DNA from: Limnohabitans sp.
GTDB lineage: Bacteria > Pseudomonadota > Gammaproteobacteria > Burkholderiales > Burkholderiaceae_C
Length of the DNA stretch: 42,097 bases
Reading direction: 5' to 3'
NCBI RefSeq assembly: GCF_017848645.1
Contig: NZ_JAFEIF010000003.1
Span: 1-42,097 of the forward strand
The notes under the pieces were generated by a model. That model was not told where the DNA came from. It saw only the letters and a list, made by a program, of their open reading frames with translations, and made no database searches. Below, piece after piece: positions 7,834-15,063 of the stretch. The translations under genes were made by a program, and so were the position numbers. Numbering within the stretch: position 1 is the first letter of the stretch; every line of letters begins with the position of its first letter.

Positions 7834-8406
7834 TCAAGGCGTGAGCCACTTCCAAGTGCTGGCGCTCAACCGCGCCCTGCGATGCCCGTCGCGCGACAAC
7901 TCCAACCAGTCCATCTGAAGCACCTGCGCACGCAGCATGGCAAAGCTGTGCGCTGGCGCGGGGGCATTGACCGTTTCGGCGTCTGCCGCGCCGCCTAGCG
8001 GTAACACAGCACCTGGCGGCAAAGGCGACAAATAATCGCCCGCAGCCGCCGACTGCTGGACCTTTTGCCACAGCGCCTCGACCTCCAGGCCAGACGTGAT
8101 GACCGAACAGGCCACCCGCACCCGCAATTGCCAACTCAAACGCGCACTCCAAAACACCAACATCGCTGAAGCTTGAGTCATCAATTGAGCCACTTTGGGG
8201 CTGCGGCTGTCGGTGTAAAAAGTCAGCTGCCCGGCCACCGCATCCACCTGGCGCAACACCACGGTGCGGGCATCGGGCAAACCGTTAGCGTCGACACAAG
8301 CCAGCACGGGCGTGCGCCACTCGTGGTGCCGGTCCAAGCTGGCACGGGCCAGCTCTTTCCAGATTTGCGGGCGTATTTCCTCGGGCGTTTGCAGGTGGAT
8401 TTTCAT
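7834..8406 (-). CDS. Pyridoxamine 5'-phosphate oxidase-like FMN-binding protein
   Basis: A 190-residue protein of the PNPOx split-barrel flavoprotein superfamily. Visible are PVLACVDANGLPDARTVVLRQVD (the FMN-binding R-T-V-V-L-R type strand, near 30-52), FYTDSRSPKVAQL (near 62-74) and LVFWSARLSWQLRVR (near 83-97). The C-terminus WLELSRDGHRRARLS is typical of the family. It is shorter than PdxH and carries a flexible Ala/Pro segment around residues 128-150, so it is more likely a general flavin oxidoreductase than PdxH itself. The ATG at 8406 is chosen over an upstream TTG. Confidence 0.82.
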   Translation of the reverse strand: MKIHLQTPEEIRPQIWKELARASLDRHHEWRTPVLACVDANGLPDARTVVLRQVDAVAGQLTFYTDSRSPKVAQLMTQASAMLVFWSARLSWQLRVRVACSVITSGLEVEALWQKVQQSAAAGDYLSPLPPGAVLPLGGAADAETVNAPAPAHSFAMLRAQVLQMDWLELSRDGHRRARLSASTWKWLTP

Positions 8407-8550
8407 GGATCGGGGGTTAAGGGGGCAAAGATGAAAGAGGATAGGTAAAATCAATCAAATGGCCCGAGGCATCAGCCCAATCACCCCTTTTTAGACCATG
8501 CCACGCCGCAACGCCCCCCAAGCGATCCATCACCTTGAGTTGCTTTGAAT

Positions 8551-9708
8551 TTATTTCGGGTAACGACTGGCCACACTACGGTACATGGCCAGCAAAGATT
8601 GGCTGGCAGACAAACTGGTGGCATGTACATACATCACAAGACCTGTCGATGGGCTCATTTGCAAACGCTGCCCGCCGTGGCCCAAGAAGCAAAAGGTATC
8701 GACGCCGCCGCACCCCAACCATGTTTGAAAACCGTACGCGGCGGAGCCATTGGGTAAAACCACCTGACTTTGCCGTGTCGTGGCCTCTTTCAGAAATTGG
8801 CCAAAGCATGTATCTTTGGCGCGCTCCTCCAAAACGTAGTGGCCCAATCGGATCCAGTCATAGGGATGTGCCGTAAAACCCGAAAATGCTGCAACTTGGC
8901 CCAGACTGTTGTGGGACCAAGAACCCCCTTGGCTGGCACCCATAGCGTGCCAAATCTCGCGTTCAAAAAATTCAATGAATTTTTGACGGGTAGCGTCTTC
9001 CACCAAGAAGGCCAAGGCCTGTGTGTCAAGGTTGTTGTACAAGCCCTGTTGACCCGACGGGGCATACTTTTCATCCGCTTTCACCATCAGGCTCACGAAT
9101 TCATGCGTCATCTTGCCTTGGTATGACTTGGCCAGTGTCTCAGCTTGCACTTGTGGTGTGGGCGAACCTGTTGGCGAATAAACGGGCTTGTTCGAGCCAC
9201 TGCTCATGGCCAATAAATGACGGATCTTCGCGTTCCCCCAAGAGGTGCCGCGCAGCCTGCTGGAATACACAGAGGCGCTCTCGTCCACATTGGCGATGGC
9301 GCCATTGCAAATGGCTTTGCCAACAGCCAATGCCGTCAAGCTTTTGGCCATGGATGCGCTGGAGGGACGAGACTTCTCGTTGACCCATCTTTCGTTGTAT
9401 TTGCGGTGAATGATGCTGCGCTTGTGCGACAGGATGACGATGCGGTGAACATCGGGATCAAATGCCTGATCGACCAGAGGGGATAAGCTGGAATTCAAAC
9501 TGTCCGTCGCTATCTCCAAATTGGACACTGTGGGCGACGCAGAAACGGACTTGGAGGTGGGAAGCCACTCCAGGCCTTTGGAAAAATCTGCCCAAAATTG
9601 ATCGGTTCCTATTTGGCCCTTGTTGTTTTGTGCAAGCGCCGCCCCAGCATAAAAAATAGTGAGGGATGCCAAACCCAATGCGAGTAAATTTTTTGTCCGC
9701 ACATTCAT
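8551..9708 (-). CDS. Exported serine hydrolase of the class C beta-lactamase / 6-aminohexanoate-dimer hydrolase type
   Basis: A 385-residue protein with a signal peptide (residues 1-26, ending AGAALAQ). Catalytic motifs of the serine beta-lactamase-like superfamily are present in order: S119-M-A-K122 (SxxK), Y224-N-N (YxN) and G343-HGG (KTG equivalent). Members hydrolyse amide or ester bonds; nylon-oligomer hydrolases and esterases are the closest type by motif spacing, but the substrate is unknown. The start is ATG 9708, with GGAG six bases upstream. Base composition is lower in GC than the flanking genes, suggesting transfer. A remnant of a second hydrolase lies directly upstream on the same strand. 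Confidence 0.88.
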   Translation of the reverse strand: MNVRTKNLLALGLASLTIFYAGAALAQNNKGQIGTDQFWADFSKGLEWLPTSKSVSASPTVSNLEIATDSLNSSLSPLVDQAFDPDVHRIVILSHKRSIIHRKYNERWVNEKSRPSSASMAKSLTALAVGKAICNGAIANVDESASVYSSRLRGTSWGNAKIRHLLAMSSGSNKPVYSPTGSPTPQVQAETLAKSYQGKMTHEFVSLMVKADEKYAPSGQQGLYNNLDTQALAFLVEDATRQKFIEFFEREIWHAMGASQGGSWSHNSLGQVAAFSGFTAHPYDWIRLGHYVLEERAKDTCFGQFLKEATTRQSQVVLPNGSAAYGFQTWLGCGGVDTFCFLGHGGQRLQMSPSTGLVMYVHATSLSASQSLLAMYRSVASRYPK

Positions 9709-9739
9709 TGATCGCTCCATTTTTATAACCTGTCACAAA

Positions 9740-10045
9740 CTACTTGCTGCCCAACGCAAGCCATGCTCTGGCGATGGGGCAGATCGGGTCGACATGCCTA
9801 TCAGCCGAATTGCTGAAAAGCACAAACACCCGCTGATTGGCCGGGTCGGTGCTCCATGCGATGCTTAGCCCCCCATAACCGGTGGCCCAGAAGCTGTAGG
9901 CCGCCAGAGCGTTGTCGGTCCAGGTCAAGCAGCCGTAGCCACCGATGCTGTTCATCAAACCCGGCGCACGAGTCTGCGGGGTGCCCATGTCCCGGATGAA
10001 TCGGGAAAAGTACGTGTCGCCCGGGCGCTGCTGGTCGACATGCAT
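9740..10045 (-). pseudogene. C-terminal remnant of a second serine hydrolase
   Basis: A 101-codon open frame whose product (PGDTYFSRFIRDMGTPQTRA ... NSIGGYGCLTWTDN ... SFWATGYGGLSIAWSTDPAN ... VFVLFSNSAD) matches the C-terminal third of a beta-lactamase-like hydrolase. It includes the GYGG motif that replaces KTG. The SxxK and YxN regions are absent: an in-frame TGA lies just upstream (near 10061) and nothing hydrolase-like is visible between there and 10253. It ends 31 bp before the intact hydrolase gene, so the pair looks like a decayed tandem or a deletion product. Confidence 0.75.
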
Positions 10046-10253
10046 CGCAAACTGAATTCAGTCGATCGGGGCCATGGGCAGCATGGATTTCACTGGACAG
10101 ATCAGTTGGCTTTTCATTGTCATTTTTATATTTTCTGCTAAATAACCCGTAGAGTCCAATTGTTCTTTCATTGCAAATTGCCCGGATCCATCACCCTCTT
10201 GGCCCCCAATGCGTTCAAGATGACCGCCGCCCAAGACTGATTGCACGGACACC

Positions 10254-11129
10254 CTACAACACCAAAATCTCCACACTGCCCGTAAGCACAGGGCGGCACA
10301 GAATTTTGTAGCCATCGGCGTCAAAATGGGCAGCCACTTGGCTGGCGGTTTGGCTCAGTTGGCGGGCGGCTTCGGCGCTGGGGGTGCTGCCCAGATAGCA
10401 CCAGTGCTGGACAACGTGGATTTGCGTGAATTCGCCATCGCGCTCGACCAAACCCACCGCACCCGGGTAAGGCCAGCATTCCACACGCAGCGCCAGCAGG
10501 CTGCTGAACAAGCGCTCGCGGTGCGCCTCAGGGCTTTCATCGCCCCGGCACACGCCCGCGCATTGGCGGATGGCGGACCTGAAGCAGGCTTTGCCGGGGG
10601 GCAGTTTTTCCAGGCCCAGCGGGCCGTAGCACAGCTTGTTTTGGTCGGCCACAGCACGCAGCGCATCCAGCGCGGCATGGCGGCTGGCGTACAGGCCATA
10701 CAGCTCGGGCTGGCTGGCAAAGTCGATGTCGCGGGCGTAAACCACTTGCGGCACCTCGCCCGTCATTTGCAGGCTGCACAGCTGTTGGTTGCGGCGCAGT
10801 TTCTGGTTGAACAGCGGGTGCTGGGCCTTGATCATTTGCGCCTCCAGCAGCAGCGCCCCGATCTCGCCCGCCGTGCGGATGTGGCTGATGCGCTGGGTCT
10901 GTCGCAGCATGCGCGCTTCGTCGGGGGTGCGCAGGTGCGAGAGCAGGCGGGCGCGGATGTTGATGCTTTTGCCGATGTACAGCGGCAAATCGCCTTCTTG
11001 GCCATGGAAGGTGTAGACGCCTGCCCCGGTGGGTGCGTCTTCGATGGCTTCGCGCAGGTGCTGCGGGTATTCGTAGACCCGGCTTTCTTCAAAGTCGTCG
11101 CGGCGGTGGCGAGGGGAAATGGTGGCCAT
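10254..11129 (-). CDS. cho: Cho, GIY-YIG nucleotide excision repair endonuclease
   Basis: A 291-residue UvrC homologue. The GIY-YIG nuclease module is visible at residues 35-60 (AGVYTFHGQEGDLPLYIGKS then NIRARLLSHL). It is followed by RTAGEIGALLLEAQMIKAQHPLFNQKLRRN, the conserved UvrC N-terminal continuation. A Cys-rich region near 165-195 (GPLGLEKLPPGKACFRSAIR, QCAGVCRGDE) follows. UvrB-binding, HhH and C-terminal endonuclease domains of UvrC are absent, as in Cho. Cho makes the 3' incision at bulky lesions. It lies 16 bp downstream of umuD on the same strand and so should be SOS-induced through the LexA box at 11596-11615. Confidence 0.92.
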   Translation of the reverse strand: MATISPRHRRDDFEESRVYEYPQHLREAIEDAPTGAGVYTFHGQEGDLPLYIGKSINIRARLLSHLRTPDEARMLRQTQRISHIRTAGEIGALLLEAQMIKAQHPLFNQKLRRNQQLCSLQMTGEVPQVVYARDIDFASQPELYGLYASRHAALDALRAVADQNKLCYGPLGLEKLPPGKACFRSAIRQCAGVCRGDESPEAHRERLFSSLLALRVECWPYPGAVGLVERDGEFTQIHVVQHWCYLGSTPSAEAARQLSQTASQVAAHFDADGYKILCRPVLTGSVEILVL

Positions 11130-11146
11130 GTCAGATCATGTCAGAT
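11127..11146. repeat. Perfect 10-bp tandem duplication at the umuD-cho junction
   Basis: CATGTCAGAT occurs twice in a row on the + strand. It spans the cho start codon and the 16-bp spacer to umuD and reaches the first base of the umuD stop codon. It leaves an extra ATG followed closely by a stop just upstream of the true cho start. Confidence 0.85.
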
Positions 11147-11577
11147 CAAGTGGCGTGTTGGTGAATGGTCGCGATCACCACGCCCCAGATGTCCACGCTT
11201 TGGCCGTCCTTGGGCACGATGTCGGGGTAGTCGGGGTGGGCCGCTTGCAGACGCAAGCCCTCACTGGGCAAACGCAGGGTTTTGCAGGTGAAATCACCGT
11301 CAATCACGGCCAGCACGATGTGCCCATCGGCAGGCTCAATGGCGCGGTCCACCAACACCACCGAGCCGTCCAGGATGCCGGCGTCGCGCATGCTCTCGCC
11401 GCGCACGCGGATGTAAAACGTGGCCTGCGGGTGTTTGACCAATTGCTGCATGAGGTCGATGCGCTCGACCTGATGGTCCTCGGCAGGCGACGGGAAACCC
11501 GCCGCAATGCTGGCGGGCAAGGCCTGCAGCCACCAGTTTCCGGGGGGCAGGGCTTGGGGCGTGTCGGGGGCATGCAT
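11146..11577 (-). CDS. umuD: UmuD-type SOS peptidase (S24 family)
   Basis: A 143-residue LexA-superfamily autoprotease without a DNA-binding domain. The cleavage site A26-G27 (SIAAGFPSP), nucleophile S62 (VRGESMRDAGI) and lysine K99 (DFTCKTLRL) are all in place, at spacing almost identical to E. coli UmuD (S60/K97). In E. coli, RecA-stimulated cleavage yields UmuD', which joins UmuC as polymerase V. Here no umuC follows: the next gene is cho. LexA itself was excluded because the N-terminal helix-turn-helix is absent. The start lies 18 bp from the LexA box. Confidence 0.93.
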   Translation of the reverse strand: MHAPDTPQALPPGNWWLQALPASIAAGFPSPAEDHQVERIDLMQQLVKHPQATFYIRVRGESMRDAGILDGSVVLVDRAIEPADGHIVLAVIDGDFTCKTLRLPSEGLRLQAAHPDYPDIVPKDGQSVDIWGVVIATIHQHAT

Positions 11578-11595
11578 GGCGTGAACGGCTCAATA

Positions 11596-11615
11596 TACTG
11601 TTTATATTTACAGTA
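11596..11615. promoter_or_regulatory. LexA box (SOS operator)
   Basis: TACTGTTTATATTTACAGTA is a full match to the CTGT-N8-ACAG core with flanking TA on both sides, and the symmetry extends one further base each way. It sits 18 bp upstream of umuD, overlapping the likely promoter. A TATACT hexamer also occurs on the rightward strand at 11614-11619. Confidence 0.93.
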
Positions 11616-11664
11616 TACTGGCGTGGTCATGCTTCTTGCAGTTGCCTGACATTTTTGTTGATTC

Positions 11665-11698
11665 ACGCCCCGGTCTTTGCGGCTCGGGGCGTTTTTTT
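11665..11698 (+). terminator. Strong rightward intrinsic terminator
   Basis: ACGCCCCG (11665-11672) and CGGGGCGT (11685-11692) make an eight-base stem with a 12-base loop, followed by seven T residues. It works only in the rightward direction, yet no rightward gene precedes it: the nearest upstream rightward signal is the LexA-box region. See findings. Confidence 0.85.
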
Positions 11699-11772
11699 AT
11701 GGCCAGCGGTGTCGGTCTCTCAAGGCCCTGCGGGTGTTGCTTTGTGCCTATCGCTGCAGCCGCCAGATGAAC

Positions 11773-12063
11773 TCAACCCACCACCGGCTGCGCCACCAAC
11801 TTCACACCCAGGGCCTTGCACACACGGGCGACGGTATCAAACCGAGGGCTGGCGTCCGGACGAAGCGCTTTGTACAAAGCCTCGCGGCCAATGCCCGCGT
11901 CTTTTGCGATCTGTGTCATGCCACGGGCACGGGCAATGTCACCCAAAGTGGCTGCCAACAATGCAGGATCACCGTCTTCCATCACCAAAGTCAGGTACTC
12001 GGCAATGCTTTCATCGTCTTGCAGCATCTCTGTGATGTCGAAGGGTCGGGTATCGGGTTTCAT
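11773..12063 (-). CDS. HigA-like helix-turn-helix antitoxin
   Basis: A 96-residue protein of the addiction-module antidote family. The N-terminus (TRPFDITEMLQDDESIAEYL) is acidic. The helix-turn-helix is around residues 43-68 (DIARARGMTQIAKDAGIGRE then ALYKAL), and the end SPRFDTVARVCKALGVKL is characteristic. It is the second gene of a toxin-first operon, starting 3 bp after the toxin stop, so it is presumably the DNA-binding repressor of its own promoter, acting on the palindrome at 12371-12390. Confidence 0.9.
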   Translation of the reverse strand: MKPDTRPFDITEMLQDDESIAEYLTLVMEDGDPALLAATLGDIARARGMTQIAKDAGIGREALYKALRPDASPRFDTVARVCKALGVKLVAQPVVG

Positions 12064-12066
12064 GGT

Positions 12067-12363
12067 TCACTCCTTGAACAAACGGGCCAACTGAACAGAC
12101 GCAGCGATGTCAACCGCTTGAGTGGACTTGTCGCCACCGCCAAGCATCACGATCAACACAGAACCTTGCTGGATGTAGTACATGCGCCAGCCTGGTCCAA
12201 AAAATTCGCGCATTTCCCAGACGCCCTCGCCTACGGGCTTCACATCGCCCAGGTTCCCGAGTTGAGCTTTGCGCAACCTCATTCCAAGGCGCTTGCGAGT
12301 CAGACTGTCCTTGAGTCCATCCAGCCAAGCATCAAAGTCTTTTGTGGTCTCTACTTGGTACAT
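12067..12363 (-). CDS. RelE/HigB-like toxin (addiction module killer protein)
   Basis: A 98-residue protein with the family pattern VETTKDFDAWLDGLKD, RLRKAQLGNLGDVKPVGEGV, WEMREFFGPGWRMYYIQQGS and VLIVMLGGGDKSTQ near the C-terminus. It is the Burkholderiales addiction-module killer protein type, probably a ribosome-dependent mRNA interferase. The first gene of the operon is the toxin, as in higBA. The ATG at 12363 begins only 7 bases from the palindrome, so the message may be leaderless or nearly so. Confidence 0.9.
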   Translation of the reverse strand: MYQVETTKDFDAWLDGLKDSLTRKRLGMRLRKAQLGNLGDVKPVGEGVWEMREFFGPGWRMYYIQQGSVLIVMLGGGDKSTQAVDIAASVQLARLFKE

Positions 12364-12370
12364 GCGTCGA

Positions 12371-12390
12371 TTGTATTCGATCGAATACAA
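12371..12390. promoter_or_regulatory. Perfect 20-bp palindrome, putative operator of the HigBA-like module
   Basis: TTGTATTCGATCGAATACAA is perfectly self-complementary and lies immediately upstream of the toxin start. On the leftward strand its distal arm contributes a -10-like TACAAT (12370-12375), placing transcription start at about the toxin ATG. This fits autorepression by the antitoxin; binding is inferred. Confidence 0.8.
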
Positions 12391-12391
12391 A

Positions 12392-12419
12392 CATCGCCAC
12401 CTCACAGGTGGGTTCCTAC
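12392..12419. repeat. REP-like palindromic element, copy 1
   Basis: A core CATCGCCACCTCACAGGTGG followed by GTTCCTAC. CCACCT and AGGTGG form the stem. It shares the flanks CATCGCC and CTCCTAC/TTCCTAC with the element at 17622-17646. Confidence 0.6.
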
Positions 12420-12462
12420 AAAAAATCCATCCCTTTCCTGTCGCTCAAGACTTCATGACATG

Positions 12463-13278
12463 TCAACAAGTATGGGCGCTCAGGCTGCCGAGCGGCTCAG
12501 AAAATTCGGCGCGCCAGCTTTCGCTCACTTGCAGCGGCCAGGCGTCGGTCCAGGTGCCGGTGGTGATCACATCGCCCGCTTGCAGGTCGACCGCACCGGG
12601 GCATTGGCGCAGTTCTTTCAAAAAGTGGTGCAAGGCATTCAGCGGGCTGTCGAGCACGTTGGTGCCGCAGCCCTGCTCCACCGCCTGGCCGTTTTTGAAC
12701 AGCGTGACTTGGGCCTGCGCCAGCAGGGTGTGCAGGGCCTGCGCATCGGCGGCCAGTTGCTCAACGGGCAGGCGCTGGCCCACCAGCAGGCGGGCGTGCA
12801 AGCCGCTGTCGGCCATGGTGTCGGTGGCGGTGAACTTCCAGTCCAGGCAGTGCGACTGCACGACTTCAAAACCGGGGGCCAGCCAGTCGATGGCTTCAAA
12901 CAATTGCTGCGGGCTGGCGTTGGCTGGGGGCGTGGCTTTCATGCCGAAGACGATTTCAGGCTCCAGCCGGGGCTGGCAGGTGTGGGTCAGGTCGATGCTG
13001 CCTTCGGCAGACCCCGATGCAGCGGGCTCGGCAAAGCTGAGGCCTGTGTCCCAGACCGTGCCCCACATGGGGCCAAACACCTCGTAGCGCTGCCACAGCG
13101 TGCGGTTGGTGAAACCGATCTTGTAGCCTTTGGCCACTTCGCCGCGCTGCTGGCGCAACTGGCGCACAGCCAAGGCTTGTTGGTAGGCCGCAGCCGTGTC
13201 GGGGCCGCCCACCACGCCGGGGGCCTGGCCCCACAAAATGGCTTGGTCGTGGTGCTGCAAGAGTTGTTCGGGGGTCAT
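12463..13278 (-). CDS. 2-keto-4-pentenoate hydratase / fumarylacetoacetase-fold protein
   Basis: A 271-residue protein resembling the hydratases and decarboxylases of meta-cleavage pathways (MhpD/XylJ type). KGYKIGFTNRTLWQRYEVFGPMWG near residues 50-74, LEPEIVFGM near 105-113 (the metal-binding Glu pair) and FEVVQSHCLDWKFTATDTMADSG are the recognisable blocks. Near the C-terminus AVDLQAGDVITTGTWTDAWP has the usual Gly-Thr-x-T pattern. The start (13278) has AGGAGA seven bases upstream. No meta-cleavage dioxygenase or other pathway gene adjoins it, so the substrate is open. Confidence 0.85.
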   Translation of the reverse strand: MTPEQLLQHHDQAILWGQAPGVVGGPDTAAAYQQALAVRQLRQQRGEVAKGYKIGFTNRTLWQRYEVFGPMWGTVWDTGLSFAEPAASGSAEGSIDLTHTCQPRLEPEIVFGMKATPPANASPQQLFEAIDWLAPGFEVVQSHCLDWKFTATDTMADSGLHARLLVGQRLPVEQLAADAQALHTLLAQAQVTLFKNGQAVEQGCGTNVLDSPLNALHHFLKELRQCPGAVDLQAGDVITTGTWTDAWPLQVSESWRAEFSEPLGSLSAHTC

Positions 13279-13395
13279 GGGGTGTCTCCTGATGACAAGT
13301 GAAATAGAACGATGCTGACGGGCCAAGCGCGTGCTGCATCAGCGCTGCAAAAAGCCTTGCAGACCCAGGCCACATCGCCGTGGCTGCGGGTGGAC

Positions 13396-14289
13396 TCACA
13401 GGGCCACATAACGGCCGTCGCCTTGACGGGCAATTTGCCCCTGCGCCAGCAGTTCATCCAAGTGCATGCCGATGGTGTTGCGTTCGGCGCAAGGCACAAA
13501 GGGCACGTCGTAGCCTGCGGGGTACAGCAGGCGGCGGCTCACCAGCTCGTCCAAGCTGTGCGGGGCTTGCAAATAGCCCAGCAGCTGCGCGCTGCGCTCG
13601 TCGATCTTGCTGGCAAAGCGCGCCAGGTCGGCCATGAATTGCGCCCGGTCGGTCACCACCGCCTTGTGGTGTGAGGTGGCCCAGATGCGGGCGTCCAGCT
13701 CGGCGACTTTTTTCAAGGTTTCCCGAAAGTCGCTCAGGCTGGAGGTGGCGTCGCCGTAATACGGACCAAAGCTGCTCAGGTCGATGTCGCCAATGAAGGC
13801 CAGACCTTCGCTCTCGACCACCAAGGCGCAGTGGCCTGCGGTGTGGCCCGGCAGGTGGTGCGCCCGCACGCGCACGCCGCCGCCCAAGTCCCACACCGCG
13901 CCGTCGCTGTAGCCAGTGGCGTCGGGCCGGGGCTGGTAATGAAAATCCTTTTGCACGATGCTCAGCATCGCGTCCAGCACGTCTTGGGGGTAGCCATAGT
14001 GTTGGCACAAGCCGTCCCACGATTGGGCCGCCGCCAAGTCGGCCTCGTGCACCTGCACTCGGGCTTGGGGCAGGCGGTGCAGCCCCGCCATGTGGTCTTC
14101 GTGCACATGGCCCAAGATGACCAGGTCCACCGTGTCCAGCTCGGGGCCGATGCGGTTGGCCACTTCAGGCGTGTCAAAGGCCACCCGGGTGTCGGCCCCC
14201 TGCACGATGAGCTGGTTGCCGTCGGGGTACTTGCCGGACTTTTCACCCAGGTGCACACGAACCGCACCAAAATTCAAAACCGAGGTCAT
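13396..14289 (-). CDS. MBL-fold metallo-hydrolase
   Basis: A 297-residue metallo-beta-lactamase-fold hydrolase. The zinc motif is H61-V-H63-E-D65-H66. A second His sits in HHLPGHTAGHCAL, Asp in FIGDIDLSSFGPYYGD, and a late His in WATSHHKAVV. The C-terminal 70 residues (IDERSAQLLGYLQAPHSLDE) resemble the winged-helix tail of MBL proteins such as the glyoxalase/RNase Z-like group. The ATG at 14289 follows AGGAAAG. The substrate cannot be deduced. It is divergent from the transglutaminase-like gene. Confidence 0.9.
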   Translation of the reverse strand: MTSVLNFGAVRVHLGEKSGKYPDGNQLIVQGADTRVAFDTPEVANRIGPELDTVDLVILGHVHEDHMAGLHRLPQARVQVHEADLAAAQSWDGLCQHYGYPQDVLDAMLSIVQKDFHYQPRPDATGYSDGAVWDLGGGVRVRAHHLPGHTAGHCALVVESEGLAFIGDIDLSSFGPYYGDATSSLSDFRETLKKVAELDARIWATSHHKAVVTDRAQFMADLARFASKIDERSAQLLGYLQAPHSLDELVSRRLLYPAGYDVPFVPCAERNTIGMHLDELLAQGQIARQGDGRYVAL

Positions 14290-14385
14290 GGCTTCCTTTC
14301 CTGAACTGCGCCCCATCCAGGGCGCGACAGGCCACTATAGCCAGCGTGACACCCCGATGCTGCCGCGCGCGCTACAGTGAACCGC

Positions 14386-15063
14386 ATGACCGACCTGCCC
14401 TCCCCCGCCACCCTGGCCCCCACGGCCCTGATCGACAGCGACCACCCGGACGTGATCGCCCTGGCGCGCCAACACGCGCAAGGCGCCTCCGACCGCGAAC
14501 GCGCGGTGTCGCTGTACCTGGCGGTGCGCGACCGCTTTCGCTACGACCCCTACCGCATCGACCTGTCGCCCCAAGGTATGCGGGCCAGCTCGGTCATCGC
14601 CCAAGGCTCGGGCTGGTGTGTGCCCAAAGCGGCGCTGATGGCCGCAGCCTGCCGGGCGGCGGGCTTGCACGCCCGCCTGGGTTATGCCGATGTGCGCAAC
14701 CACTTGAGCACCGAGCGCTTGCGCCAGACCATGCAGACCGATGTGTTCATCTGGCACGGCTATGCCGACATTTGGCTGGACGGCCAATGGGTCAAGGCCA
14801 CACCCGCTTTCAACATCGAGCTGTGCGACAAGTTCGGCCTGCTGCCACTGGAGTTTGATGGTCGAAACGATTCGATCTACCACCCCTTTGACAAGGCAGG
14901 CAACCGGCACATGGAGTACGTGAACCAGCGCGGCACCTTTGACGACATGCCGCTGGCGCAGATCGTGACCGACTTCCAAACCGTCTACAGCGGCTGGATG
15001 GCCGAAAAAGCCCCCTTGAAGGAAGCCAGCTTCGAGCAGGATGTGGCCAGAGAAACGCGATGA
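14386..15063 (+). CDS. Transglutaminase-like cysteine protease-fold protein
   Basis: A 225-residue protein with the bacterial transglutaminase-like core. LYLAVRDRFRYDPY precedes the nucleophile C78 (GSGWCVPKAALMAAACRAAG). H124 follows in the WHGYADIWLDGQWVKATPAFN block, where the third catalytic position (usually Asp) may be filled by the Asn/Asp around PAFN. The remaining C-terminus (GTFDDMPLAQIVTDF) is family-typical. There is no signal peptide, so it is cytoplasmic. The ATG at 14386 is preferred over a GTG at 14377. It overlaps the next gene by ATGA, so the two are coupled. Confidence 0.88.
   Translation: MTDLPSPATLAPTALIDSDHPDVIALARQHAQGASDRERAVSLYLAVRDRFRYDPYRIDLSPQGMRASSVIAQGSGWCVPKAALMAAACRAAGLHARLGYADVRNHLSTERLRQTMQTDVFIWHGYADIWLDGQWVKATPAFNIELCDKFGLLPLEFDGRNDSIYHPFDKAGNRHMEYVNQRGTFDDMPLAQIVTDFQTVYSGWMAEKAPLKEASFEQDVARETR

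Noticed and set aside
10058..10324. Reverse frame overlapping the end of cho
   Set aside because: It overlaps cho out of frame and shows no hydrolase or other domain, so it is not the missing 5' part of the remnant at 9740-10045.
11146..11577. Possible LexA repressor instead of UmuD
   Set aside because: The N-terminal DNA-binding domain is absent and the 143-residue length and active-site spacing match UmuD.
11677..13302. A 541-codon + strand frame over the toxin-antitoxin and hydratase genes
   Set aside because: It runs antisense to three recognised genes and spans a palindromic operator; the composition is non-protein-like.
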